Assembly (NCBI GenBank): GCA_000711775.1
Contig: ARYC01017490.1
Coordinates: 1-64,000, forward strand
Reading direction: 5' to 3'
Length of the DNA: 64,000 nucleotides
Source: Oxytricha trifallax
Taxonomy: Eukaryota; Ciliophora; Spirotrichea; Sporadotrichida; Oxytrichidae
Below, piece by piece: positions 22,938 through 35,000 of the stretch. The notes under the pieces were generated by a model. That model saw nothing but the letters and a program-made list of their open reading frames with translations, made no database searches and was not told the DNA's origin. The translations under genes and the position numbers were made by a program. The stretch's first letter is position 1; the number at the start of each line of letters is the position of its first letter.

Positions 22938-23732
22938 AAAGATGAAAAACATCCTCGTTCTTTTTTGAGTGATGACCATGGATCAGACGATTGTTAAAAC
23001 AAATAAATTGTGAGATTTTTGCAATTGAATCTCTAAATTCAATTTTGGCAACTGCACCTCACTCATTTACAACAGCTTACATGACAGAGATACCTGTTTG
23101 GTTGCTTGCAATGAGCCTCAGCTTAAATTACCTAGATGTTCACCACAACTGAATACACTGAAGCTAAATCCAAGCCAGCTGAGTTTCTTGTCAAAGCTAG
23201 GAGAGTTGAACATTATATTCAAAGCACAAATGATTCAATGCAGACCCGTCGAGTTGTTTCAAGCCTTCGACTAGAGAGCTTCAGTATAATTGTAAAGTCC
23301 ACCTATTCTATGGATAATTGAAACCACACAATTTGCGAGTAAACGCTGAAGTAGCAGCAGAATTCTTAAGCTATCTTGGCGTATTCTCTATAGGAGTGCT
23401 ACTCTAGCTAGAGACATTTCCACTAACAAAATAACAGATTTCCACAAAATTGATGAAAAAATGCTATGATCTGTGCTAACAAGGAAGATTACACAAAATT
23501 TCTAATAACCTATCAATAACTAAAGTATTTCTCGCTAACCTTGCAAGCGAAGCTGTCATGTAAAAATAAAGCTTTGTATGGACAGTGATCTATAACATTA
23601 AATCAACTAACAGAGACTGTGTCTTGACTTCAGATGAAAAGATCTAAAAATACGGAGCAGTAATATTCAAGTACTTTAGTAAATTAGCCAACTTCACATC
23701 TTTATCAGCTACTGATAAGACAAAGACTAACT
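22938..23732 (+). CDS. Unknown protein of element X (frame breaks)
   Basis: Two long open pieces under the ciliate code. The first, in one frame, runs from about 23108 (PQLKLPRCSPQLNTLKLNPS) to TGA near 23345. The second, about 23351-23732, reads AEVAAEFLSYLGVFSIGVLL and continues to TGA after ATDKTKTN. A third piece upstream (from about 22942, DEKHPRSFLSDD) is in yet another frame. Leu/Lys/Ser-rich, with no motif I recognise. It could be a decayed single gene or pieces joined by introns; the base composition is clearly more coding-like than the flanking repeats. Confidence 0.5.
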
Positions 23733-23940
23733 GATAGAAAAGATCAGCCATTCATAAAACTATTGTATAATGCTCTTTATGTATGCATTATTATAAGCAC
23801 ATATTAAACTTGCATAAAAATATTAAATAAATCACTTATACTGTCTAATTCTTTATGTTCAAAAATAATCTACAGTAATTTTGTAAGCTATTTATATTCT
23901 TATAGATTTATTTTTCATTACTCCTAAATTTTAAATTTTT

Positions 23941-24148
23941 TTATTAAATGTAGCATGAAGTTTCACAAAAAGTAATATATAATTTTTTTATATAAAATAA
24001 GTTAATCATCTAAATTTCCTTCTATATTAAGCAACTAAATTTTAAATAAAATTGTTTTCTAATGTAATATTTTATATTTACTCAGTTTGATTATTATATT
24101 TTTTATTATATATTATTTTTTGTGAAAACTTCATGCTACATTTAATAA
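23941..24148. repeat. Small foldback nested in element X
   Basis: TTATTAAATGTAGCATGAAG at the left is matched by its complement at the right end, with an AT-rich centre. It abuts the right inverted repeat of X and is absent from the left one, so it was probably inserted later. Confidence 0.6.
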
Positions 24149-24318
24149 TAGCATTTAAATTTAAACAATTTCAAAATTAATATAATTAAGGTACTCTACC
24201 GCAAAACAGCTGAAATGCGGTAGAGTACCTAAAAATATAAATAAATTAATATAAATAAAGAGAAATGAGTAAAGTTGATTATTCATATAAATTCACTTAA
24301 ATTGTTCTATTTTAGCTA

Positions 24319-25312
24319 AATGAATACTCACAGTAGTAGATAATTAATCATAATATTTTCTGGTTTTAAGTCTCTATGAATGTAGCCTAGCTTGTGAAGC
24401 TCTTCGATTCATTCAACCATCTGCTATATGATCTAGCTAATTTATCTCTGAGGTAAGAATTCTCTGTAAGTCTTTTCTAGTAAGGGAAGCCTGAAGGCTA
24501 TATTTTCTTTACTAAGTAAAATAGAATCAAGCGAGATAATAAACCTAAACTCATTCAACTTTGCCTTTTAAATAGCATAATACTCATTAACAAATTCCAC
24601 TTGGAACTTGCCTTCAACAAGGAATTAATTGAAAGGATATATCTTGTAAGCATATAGTCACCAGTAATGACTCTCTTTTCTATTTTATCCTTTAGAGTGA
24701 GGTAGCTTTCTAGGCAAGAATCTAAGTCAATAATTTTAAATATGGGAATCTTCATAGCCTCTATTTTTACCATGATTTTATTGATTTCCGATACTGAAAA
24801 GTTCTTGACTGCTTTCTTCATTTTAACTTACTTCTACACTTCAACTCTAAGGGGCTCCACTGGGTTTCTTGATCTTTTAGATCCATGAATAAAGACAAAA
24901 CTTTAATTATGCTTTTTCTTCAAGTGAACTTTGATGTCTCTTGTATGAAAATATGGCTTCTCACAGAACTCACAGACATACTTCCCATCTTTCTTTTAAT
25001 ACTTGAGATATAACCTTGGGATATTGTTGTGTATATCTCTCAAGTGTATCTTATAAATTGACTTGTAAGGGAAACTTTATTACATTCTTTGCATTTATAG
25101 TCAACTTTGATTGGTAAAGTTTAATGTTCAATGGCGGGTTGTTTAACCTCCTCCTCAATGTTTGCAAGATCTTTAAAACACCTTTTATAACTTACTTTAA
25201 ATCTCAAAAGTTGACTCGTCAAAAGTGTCATAGATAGGCTTTCATTGAGTGCATCCGTCTCTGGTCTCAATTTATTTGTTGCTGAATGGTTATTTTTATT
25301 GGTTGAATCCAA
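24319..25312 (-). pseudogene. Zinc-finger/kinase relic of the old TBE
   Basis: Begins at ATG 25312 (MDSTNKNNHSATNKLRPETD). A first finger starts CKEC near 25100 but is frameshifted; a second is complete, CEFC with HLKKKH at Cys-x2-Cys-x12-His-x4-His spacing. A kinase catalytic loop, LGYIHRDLKPENIMIN, lies at the low-coordinate end, followed by TGA and the edge of element X. Same domain order as the 57 kDa TBE protein, but diverged throughout. Confidence 0.8.
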
Positions 25313-25880
25313 ATAGGGCCGCTCTTCTTAGAAGGATATTGCTAATTTTAGTTAGATGATAAATTTTATTATAATAATAAAATAATCTAGGCAGGCACTT
25401 TTTAAAAATAGATTAACAGTCATTATACTATATTCTTTACTGAGAGGAAAGAAAAAAAAAAGTTTCATTAATGGCTGTAACTTGAAATTATATTTTACAT
25501 TTTATTTAATTAAACTGCTCCTATGAAGTTTTGTTTCTCTCCTCCAAATCAAGTGAGGATGTAAAGCTATTAAACATTTTAAATTTAATAGCTCCTAGAT
25601 AAAATTTAATCTTAAAAAGTTCTACTCCTAATAACCTTGAAATTAATATGAACGACTTCCTAAATAATTAAACATTATTAGGAGTAATTTAATTGAGATA
25701 GTTTGATAAAAATGGAAATCCCTCTGTAAAACTAGGAGCAAGTTATTAAAGTTTTCTCCGAATACCTTTTCAAGGTTTACCTTTAGTAGGCCCTCCCTTT
25801 TAGAAGTGAGACTTTAATAACTTAAAGTGGATATCCATAATTTTTTAATTTTATTAACATTTCTAAAATGAGGAAGCAAG
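25313..25880. other. Intergenic region of the old TBE
   Basis: Lies between divergent kinase-like and 22 kDa-like relics, like 20122-20680 in the complete TBE. Instead of GGTACC-type palindromes it shows inverted copies of a TCCTAATA / TTAGGAGTAATT motif near 25626 and 25678, possibly the equivalent control sites. Confidence 0.35.
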
Positions 25881-26374
25881 ATTGAGTCTATGAATGATGC
25901 AATGAAAAGAATTTAATCTCAAGAATTAATACGAAAATTTTGAAGTAAAAGGACCTCTATAGATTCTTGGTTTATCAAGGTAATTATAATAGATACTAAT
26001 ATATGAACCACGGTTGGATTGTCTTTGATAATCCAAGAAAGAACAAAAATCCCATTCATAAGAGCATTGCTAAGCGAAGTGAAAAAGGATTAAAGGATAG
26101 TGAAATAAATAGATGATAGAGATATTTAACTTCCCTGAAATATCAGTAACAAATCTATATAATGATGCTATGGGTGATCCAGATATTGCTCTCTACCTTA
26201 CATCAAAGCTAAAATTCTTTAATAAGTGGACATAAAGAAAACTCTTCTTTGGTGTCCTTGGAACTCTGAGTTCTAGTACTTAATTGAAGTAATTTGATAA
26301 ACTCACAAGAAACGCTACAGCATCTCTTCTGAAGAAAAAGAGAAGCAAGGAACTAAAATTAGCGACACCTGGCT
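25881..26374 (+). pseudogene. 22 kDa-type relic of the old TBE
   Basis: IESMNDAMKRIQSQELIRKF parallels the start of the intact 22 kDa protein, and KISDTWL near the end parallels its SETWL. In between, stops and frame changes make it unreadable as one protein. Confidence 0.7.
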
Positions 26375-27057
26375 TTAAAATGATTGCAATACATTTAATT
26401 ATATAAAGTTTAATATTATTTTTTATGAATTGAGACGCTTATAATATGTACAGTATTTAATTCTAAAATCTATTGATATTCTTATTACTTAACTATTAAT
26501 CTCATGCATTTATATTCATTATAGAGAAATATGATTTTTTAAATATTGAAATTTAATATTGAGTAAATTTTAGATAATAAAAAGTTTTTTAACAGCTAAT
26601 TATTAATTTTAATTTAATTATGAAATTATTTATCTCACAAGGCAAACATATTAATTAACTTTTAATTAGAGAGTTAAAATTAAATTTAATAAAAATTAAA
26701 TCAAAATAGTAAAGATAGATTTAAGAAATAAAGATAGATTAATTTAATATTAAACCCTCTACTATTTGTAATTATTTTATATTAATTACTATTTGCTAAA
26801 GTTGCTTAAATTAAAGTCATATTTTTATCTATAAATTTTACTTAATTACTAAAAATAGGATGTTTACATTTTAATAACTTTAACTAAATTTAGAAATATT
26901 AATTTAATCTTTAAAAAATTTTCTTAAGAATATATAATTTTTTTATAAATATAATTGAATATTATAATTAATTGCTTTTAATATTGCAGTCTGAACAGAT
27001 TCTTACTTCAAATATTCTATTATAAATTCAGGAAACAAAAAATCAACTATAATAATT
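26375..27057. other. AT-rich germline DNA
   Basis: No gene seen; ends at the start codon of the next tectonin-like gene. Confidence 0.5.
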
Positions 27058-28486
27058 ATGAGTATCTAATAAAATATATAAGATCCTAAATAGGTCCTCA
27101 TTGACAATCAATCCTCAAAGAGAGTGATTTTCTCTTATCTAGCTACTTTTGCCTTGGGCATGGTTGCAAGCGAAGCATTGTTCCAAACTTCCTCAAATTA
27201 AGGTAAGTGTTAATCTTGAGTTCCAAGCCCAAGCTTTAAATTTTACTTTTAAGCATATAAAATATAGAGTTCAATGAGAGCAAGTTTTTGCAGAAACTTT
27301 GGATGTCTAACCAATTCTAAAACTTCACTTGGAATACTACAAAAGATATTGACTACAACTAAACTGGAGCAGGATTCAGTGATATCTTTGTATCACCATC
27401 CGGTGAGATATTTGGAATTTAGAGTGCTATTATTCCAAGGTAAAGAGTGTCAAGAGCTTACAAATACAATCCCGAATATGATAATTGGGAAAATGCATTT
27501 CATGGTTTTAACACAAAAAAGATAAGCTTTGATTCAGAGGGAAACTTTTACCTTATTGATCAAAACAACACTCTTTACGCTAAGAATTCTTTATCAAATG
27601 TTCTTTGGCCTTGTGTCAAAGACGTTGCTCCAAAACCTAATGGTACCCTTTTTGTTATTTAAAACGATTAAGAATGCACATTCAATAGAAGCTATGATAA
27701 CTTTACCAAAATGATCTCATTTAAACTATGTAAAATGAAATCGATAAATTAAAATGAAATTAATTTAAAAAAAATTAAAATTGAAAGATTATGAGCAAAA
27801 ATGCTTTGTCATTCATAATATATGTGTCTTTCAAAAAATAAATCTAAATTTTTTATTTGTTTGCAAGCCTAACCGGTAATACTAAAATGGCTCCCGACAT
27901 GTATAAAACAATGAGAAAAATTGATAGGCTCTAAAGAAGAATGATAAAGATTAAATATAAATTGACTTGTTGAGTTTTTCAACAGTAACTGTATTTAGAT
28001 TTTCATTTTTGCTTTTCACAATAAGTAGTCCTATTCAAGTATTATATCTTCATTTTAATTTAAACTCTTTCACTTATTTTTAATAATTTTCCTCCATACG
28101 TTACAAGAAAGTCATTCTTGTGCAAGGAAAGTTATTTGTATTACACGTAAACGGTGGAATTGGAAATGATTTATATAACTTTGACAACTGCGCAAGTGAA
28201 CATTTTTCATTCTTAAATAATTTATATTTTATTTCAAAGTGATATTTCAGCTGGCAGTGATGGTTCACTTTGGATACTTGATTGCGTCCTGAACAACACA
28301 GGCAGTCTTTAGAAATTTAACAACCAAACTAAAAGATTTGAAGGTGGTTATAATGTCTCAGCTCAAAGAGTCGAAGCATACAATGAAATTTCAGTTGCTC
28401 TCTTGAAAGATGGCAAAATTACTTATTCTGTAATTGGAAACTAGAATTAGAATTTCACAAACACACCCTATGCTTTCACTTAATGA
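27058..28486 (+). CDS. Tectonin-like repeat protein without TLDc, germline copy
   Basis: MDS1 (27058-27205) begins MSIQQNIQDPKQVLIDN and contains a hydrophobic segment, VIFSYLATFALGMVASEALF, that looks like a signal anchor. MDS2 (about 27270-27725) reads FLQKLWMSNQFQNFTWN, FVSPSGEIFGI and FYLIDQNNTLYAKN. MDS3 (about 28100-28200) reads VILVQGKLFVLHVNGG. MDS4 (about 28240-28486) reads ISAGSDGSLWILD and EAYNEISVALLKDG, ending at TGA 28484-28486. The SDGSLWxLD and LIDQNNxLYAKN blocks are propeller-blade signatures shared by all family members. Many N-x-S/T sites suggest an extracellular or lumenal protein. It ends about where the TLDc domain starts in the longer paralogs. Confidence 0.75.
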
Positions 28487-30680
28487 ATTAATCAAGAGTT
28501 AATAAAGTGATTCCTTACTTAACAAAATACTAACATAATTATAAAAATTACTCAAGATATATTGATTTTATAAATTAATGCTTTAAACCTCGAATTCATT
28601 TTTTAATTTATAGCATTTTGAATAAAATCAAACTTCATATCAAAATTATCAATTATTTTCAAAAAATCCTATTTTAAATGCACACTTCAATAAATATTAA
28701 GTATATTTTACTATTTTTATAGATCTAATAAGTTTATTCTTTATTATGGTAGAATTTTATTATTTCATCAGAAATTTTAATTTTAATAACAATTTGATTA
28801 ACAGGAATATTTTACTGGAAGTTGTAGACACTAGAATATTAATTTGCAAATTATCTTATATTTAAAGAAATTTATTCTATAAATTGCTAGTTTAATTAGC
28901 ATATTGAGGAATTTAGTTGAATATTACATAATAAAGAGTATTTAGAAACATATAAATGTAAAATATTGAATATTATTATGAACTGAAATTATTATTAAAA
29001 GAGCATATTTAAAAAATATTTGTCAGTTCTTCGTTTATTCATGAATTATCTTATATTATAAAAACCTTTTTAATCATTTATTACTATTTAATTCTTTTTA
29101 TTAATAAAATTGAAAGTCTTAATAACTTTATAGTTTACATAATCAATATTCTTATAATAGAACTAATGACATAGTAATTAATTATTTGTAATCTTAAAAT
29201 TTTATAGCTTTTAAATGCAAAATAATGAAGATGTGATAATTTCATATATTTTTTATTATTTAGTTTATTTTAAACTCTAATAGATCAATTAATTTTTATG
29301 CTTATTTAAGACTATAAATTGAACATTTATATATAAATAAAAAAATGATATTTTTTTTTAAATTTATTAATATAATGTTAATTATTAAACTAAGAATAAG
29401 GAAGTGTAAATTAAGAATTCTGTTATATGATTACAATATTAAATATGAAACTAATGTGATTGAATCTGAGGAGTATTTGAGTTATTTAAGCTATTTATAG
29501 AATGGGGATGGAATTAAAAAAATTATATTTAATTTTTTAACTATATAAAATACTAAATTAAATCGAAAGTATTTTTATTCCACAATATTTAAATCATTAA
29601 ATTGAATCACAAAATGACATAGAATTCCTAAAAAATAAGGTAAATTAATAATAAATCATTCTTATAATGATGCGAAGAAATTATTAAAAATTTCATCTAA
29701 AAAATTATTATATTATGTTATCTATTGATAGTCTATCTATTTCATAAAGAATTAAAATAATAATAGCCTTAAATTTTATATTCATATTATGTTAATTAAA
29801 CATTAAGATATTTATGAAATATTTAGAGAGTTAAAATTTTTCAAATTTATTGATGCATAGTTTTATTTATTAAAATATTACTCTCCTATTTACTTGTATT
29901 AAATAATAAAGATATATTTATATCATGTAAACATCTGAGAAATCTCTATTGTTAAAAGCAATTTAAAAATAAAATGATTAATTTATAAATATTAATTTTA
30001 CCTGAAGTAAATTTTTAAATACTTATTTATTGACAAATTATAATTGATTAATCATAATTTTAATAAAGAATATATCACAAGTTTACAATGAATTTAATTA
30101 AATATAAATTAATTCTTTAAAGAAATTTCCCAATTTTACTTAAATTTTTATGATTCTAATTAGATTTCAATATCAGATTAATGAAACAATATTCCATACT
30201 CAGTAATTAATAATGGCATCTTATAGATTAAAGTTTCATAATAACTTATAAGTTGAGCAATTAGCAAAGTAATCAAAAAAAACATAAAACAGGTAACAAA
30301 TAAATTACTATTTAAAATGAAAAAAAACACTTTCTTTAATTTCTTATTTTGATTCATTAATTTGTAGTTTGTAAAAAAGAAAAACATAAGATTTTGAATA
30401 GCTTGCTTAACAAATATAATATTCTCTTATAAATTTGAAATTAATTCTATATTTTATTCATAAAATTGTGAAATTTAAATACAAAAAAATAATGTATAGA
30501 TTATCCTTAATTTTCTATATTAATAACTATTTTAATTTATGTAATTCTTAATAAACGATCATATATTTACTAACATAGAATCAAACATTTTTATTTATAA
30601 GATTAGTGCATATTTTGTAGAAATATATTTAAATCTCGGAAAATATAATTAATTAATTAAATAAATGTGATATAAATTTA
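28487..30680. other. Long AT-rich germline stretch
   Basis: No coding signal over about 2.2 kb. The hydrophobic open frame at 30178-30387 (minus) has T/A-driven composition and is probably chance. Confidence 0.5.
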
Positions 30681-30876
30681 TGGCAGTTAAAGTCGTCCGA
30701 TTAGGCAATCTTGGGCTTATTGAATAGAAAATTAAAATTACTGGACTTTTGGTGGTACCTTCTATCTCTCTTTAAGAATGTGATAGTGCTGTACTACCAA
30801 TAGTTCAATATAATTCTAAAATTTCTTATAAACTAGTACCATATTGACTCAGTTTCAAGAAAGTTATCTGCCACGA
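30681..30876. repeat. Diverged member of the GGCAGTTAAAG foldback family
   Basis: Starts TGGCAGTTAAAGTCGTCCGA and ends near CTGCCACGA, the same inner tips as the foldback at 37125-37545 (TGGCAGTTAAAGTTGGCC and CTGCCACGA). The shared ATCTTGGGCT block lies at the same distance. The arms no longer pair well. Confidence 0.6.
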
Positions 30877-30989
30877 TTTTAATTAATTATAAAAATATCT
30901 CCCAAATCAATTATATACCTAATTAAAATGCTTTTAATACTCATCAATTACAAATTAATTGAAACAATAATTGAAATTTTTATTAAATT

Positions 30990-31107
30990 TACAATATTGA
31001 TTACAAGTTAAGATCCTGAAAAGAACTCAAGATCTTAAACAGGCTTCTCTAGAAGAAAGGTACTTCTATCTACATGTGCTGCTGTCGCAGTAGGTCTCAT
31101 TCAAAAC
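30990..31107. repeat. ~115 bp interspersed repeat, copy 2
   Basis: Second copy of the repeat at 15866-15985. It directly abuts the left edge of the duplicated gene block, so it may mark the duplication or insertion boundary. Confidence 0.65.
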
Positions 31108-31670
31108 TTAAAAATTTAGAAATTACTGATATTACAAAATTCACCCTTTCATTTTAATTTTAATTTTAAGAAACTAAATTTAAGCCATTTCTAATTTGCT
31201 CTTTATACAATAAATAATTATTATTATGCCATAAATTTTATTAAATTTACTTTATTTCAATGATAAATTAATAAAGTAATTGATTTAAATTTAGATATCT
31301 AAACCTACATAATTAAATATAAAAAAATTAAAAGATTTCTTAAAAAAATAATTGGATAAAAAATTAAATATTAAAAATTAATTAAAATTATGATTAGATA
31401 TTTTATTATAGATTCGATTTCAGGCTTAAATTGGGGATATATTCAGATTTATCAAACATATTTCAAAAATTATTCAATTAACTGGTTAATCTAATTAATA
31501 AGAGTGTAATTTATAGCATAATCTAAGAATTAGCAACTACTAAAACTTATTTAATTAACTTTAGTTTAATTAATTGTAAGTGTAAAAAGTATAAAAGTAA
31601 TTACTATAATACATAAATTAAATAAATGATGATGATAAATATAAGTTTCTAATTGTCAATCAATCACTAT
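31108..31670. other. AT-rich flank of duplicated block
   Basis: Homologous to 1725-2290 with scattered differences; no gene of its own. Confidence 0.6.
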
Positions 31671-31947
31671 CTACCCAGGTAAAAAGTGACAATAATGAGT
31701 TGGTGAAGAACGGGTTCTTGCAGAGTCTTTGGATGGAACAACCCCAGAGCAACTTTACCTGGAGAAAGATTCCATCATTACAAGTTGGCCAAAGCTCCAG
31801 CAAAATCATTGGCTTAACTGTCTCACCATCAGGAGATAAAACCCCAATGCTGTTATTGACAAGATTTGGGTGACGTATTAAATTAATTAAGTGTGAATTA
31901 TAATAATAATTGAATTTGGTAGCTTTAGTAATTTAGTAGAGGGTCCT

Positions 31948-32008
<61 letters not shown>

Positions 32009-35000
32009 AGGCTATTCTACTAAAGCTACCAAAATGACGAATTCGGATATTTAATTATTATAAACTGCTACCCCTCTATAATATTACTTAAGAATCCTTA
32101 AGAAAGTCACAAATCCAACATATGAACCTACTGCTCCTTAATTCTAACGCCCCGCTCAGCCAGCAAGACGACCCATAGTTGCTGGAGGACCCATCAGAGG
32201 ATCTGCTGCTCGATAATCTTGAGTTCGACGATACCCTGCTCACCAAGACATCTTTCCAACAGCGCCTTGGCAATCTCCTGAGCAACATATAGACAGCGAA
32301 TAGAAGCCGGGGAGCACTCTGACGAGTGGTTAGCAGTATTCTTGGCTCGCGCTCCACGCTCTCTTATTCGACATTAGTGGACGAGACCTTGAATGGGATT
32401 TGTAGTTTTGAGAAGGAAGATGGAGGGCGCCATATTGGAGGGTCTCACGATGATTCGACACATTACCAAACCATGGGAAATATCTTGGATCCCACCACGG
32501 ATGTCTCAGCACCTCTATTAAGGTAAGATTCGAGCCTTAGTTGCTAACACCATATGTAGGGAAGGAGCACAACGTAACCTATTACCTAAGATAACTGATC
32601 AGAGGGCAAGTACCAGCAATTATCTCAAGAACGCCTGCTGTCCAGATACCGTTGGCTCAGCCACCAAGCCAGTTGGCATCCTGAATACTCATGAGTAGCC
32701 AAAGGCACTAAACTCTTATGCCAAAGCACGAAGCTCTAGTGCATTGCGCCTAGCGAAAACTATACTACTCTAGTGCTAAAGTGTATCAAAATAAACTCTT
32801 CTAAATCAGGATTTTTGGCACCCTAGTCTATGACAGTCAAACTGGCCTGTTTGGGGGCAGCACTCTGCATGCGTTGGCTTAGGTCGCATACATTAGGGCA
32901 CTCACTGCATGGAGCCGACTTATGAGGACTCTGAGGGTCGAGTGATTTTGAATATTCCAACTACCTGGCGTCATCAACAAAAGTATTCATCTCATAATCT
33001 TTGTCTGGTAAACAGCTGCCTGTTCAGTTATTTGTAACTCGCTAGCTCAGGCTGCGCTCTCTCGATCGAGGTACAAAACGACTATGGTGGCTTGCTAAAA
33101 ATCATCGAATTCGCCTGCAACAAGCTCTCTGTAAAATTCAACGATTTGAAAAACCTCAATTAAAGTTCTCCTAAGCTAGACATTCTAAGTGCCTCCCACC
33201 AACTAAGACCCAATCAAGAATAATGAGACTGTAGACAACATCATGAACCGAGCTGCTGACAGAGACAAGAGACCCCTGTCAATAAGCAAGGAAAGGCAGA
33301 GAAGAGATAGCGTCATGAAGAGATTCAAGAAGGACCTGGCCATGCTGATGCAGAGCGCCCCCCACCTCCCCCCTCAGTTCCTGCAGAGATTCAAGCCCGC
33401 CCTCACCAAGGACACCGTGGATTCGTTGATGAAGGAAGCATTGAAATTCAGACCTAAGGATGGAGAATGCGAAGAGATCAAGGACCTGGACCGGGAGAGG
33501 CAGGAGCAGCTCAAGACCTTGAGAGAGAGATTGGCAAATTGTGAAGTGAATCATTGAGTATTAAGTTAAGAGTAATTGTTATTGATTTAATTTTCATCAT
33601 CTACAAAAAATTGTAAATAACAGCATTGGGGTTTTATCTATGCCACAGCCAGTCAATTAGTGTTTGGTGATGAGGCCAAGAGAGGCTTTGTTTATTCTGC
33701 AAATCTTTCATTTTAAATGTATACATTTTATTACCTGCTAATAGTTCAAGCTGGGAAAAGATGAATTCAAATTTCTAATTTGAAGGCATCAGGTTTGATA
33801 ACTACGGTAGTTACTATCTTCTTGACTAAAACAATAATGTCTTCAGCGAGAACTAATATTTTTATTAAATAAAATTTAACGGTTCGACTGATATTGTCTT
33901 GAACAATATTTAAGACTTCCAAGTTTCTTAATCTAATGTGTTCCACGCAATTGAAAAGAATCACAATGATCTTCATTTTGGAAATGAGTCTTCTGGAATC
34001 AAACTTAACATTTACCCAGCTAATACATTCAAAAAGATTCAACTTCTAAACAATTAGCCATTTAACCAAAAAAATATTCAGTTATTTGATAAAATTATTC
34101 ATAAAATAAGCATGACTTTTTTACGATATATTTATTGTTGTATTACAAACAGTTTTATGGTTTGTATATCATTAATCTATAAATAATGCGACGTTTGGGG
34201 TAGTATTTTATTAATATTCTATATAAATTAATCGCATATACAAAATTATAGTGTCTTACTTATAATTGAATAATTTACTGATATCTCTAACAGACATCTT
34301 AAAATGTTAGTTAGGTGTTAAAATGAAAAATAAAAATGTTTTTGTATAACATTAAGATCCATGAAATTCAAGAGTGTAATTTTCTCAAAATACTAACTAA
34401 TTTGAGATGTTCGTTATATTTTTGAGCTTTATCTCTCTTATTAATTAATTTGTAACATATATACAAAGTATGAAATTACTAAAAAGACATACAATCACTT
34501 AAAAAGTATGACTAGCTTATGCACACATTTTATTTAAATCAATCCAATTAAAATATGCTTTCATTATTATATCTATATCACTCTTGTTATCGAAACCCAG
34601 TGAATTAGAATTTAATTTTAAGTAGAGAGTTTGAGTTAAAACTCATGAATATCTAAAAAAAATAAGTGAATAATCTATAAAAATCTAACATTTATTAATT
34701 TTTTGAATAAAAAATATTTTAACTTCTTAGTTTATTTTTATTTCTCAAAAAAAAGGAATAAATTTCTCGAAATAAAAGTGATTAAGAATAGAAATCTTTA
34801 TTGAATTATCAATTAAAAAATATCTTATTTTTGCTTTAGAATTAAAATGTTAGAAGATTCATTTTTTTATTATAATAAACAATATAATATAACACAGTGA
34901 ACTAAAATAAGAGGTTATGTATTTAAGTTAATACTTTTTAATAAAAATTAATAAAAATTTCTACTTGCCTCACTTTATTCACTTTTAAATACATCATATA

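Larger units (their letters stand above)
22668..24318. mobile_element. Element X: 1,651 bp, ~167 bp inverted repeats, unknown family
   Basis: Terminal inverted repeats start TAGCTAAAATAGAACAA and run to about 22835 and from about 24153. They are flanked by AAT on both sides (22665-22667, 24319-24321). Each repeat encloses a 40 bp palindrome (22757-22796 and 24190-24229) with stem GGTACTCTACCGCA. The interior encodes an unrecognised protein on plus. A 208 bp foldback (23941-24148) is nested near the right end. The AAT duplication resembles TBE target choice, so shared transposition machinery is possible, but no transposase motif is visible here. Confidence 0.88.
22631..26374. mobile_element. 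Old, diverged TBE relic split by two later insertions
   Basis: Remnant of a TBE with a zinc-finger/kinase frame on minus and a 22 kDa-type frame on plus, both at low similarity to the complete copy. The kinase reading is interrupted right after HRDLKPENIMINYLL by element X and resumes on X's far side (22634-22664, INFNIAQRVQD), then is cut off by the complete TBE. No terminal repeats remain on either side and no kinase sequence is seen left of 18531, so part has been lost. Confidence 0.75.
31839..33634. mobile_element. 1.8 kb TA-inserting element with AAACCCC tips and GC-rich cargo
   Basis: Tips AAACCCCAATGCTGTTATT and the complement, flanked by TA (31837-31838 and 33635-33636). The paralog has the uninterrupted site GGAGATATCTATG at the same place, which proves insertion and a TA duplication. 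The interior holds a GTA trinucleotide array, then about 1.4 kb of markedly GC-richer DNA with coding character. No transposase motif recognised. The small element at 56843-57104 has the same tip type and TA duplication, so they probably belong to one superfamily. Confidence 0.9.

Noticed and set aside
30178-30387. Hydrophobic 69-residue minus-strand protein
   Set aside because: Composition is that of random T/A-rich DNA (Phe, Leu, Lys, Asn), with no homolog, no neighbours and no MDS structure.
31948-32009. CRISPR-like repeat array
   Set aside because: A simple trinucleotide array without spacers, in a ciliate genome.
32088-32512. Ser/Arg-rich minus-strand frames in the TA element
   Set aside because: Antisense shadows of the GC-rich plus-strand frame; Ser/Arg-rich products are typical of reversed GC-rich coding.
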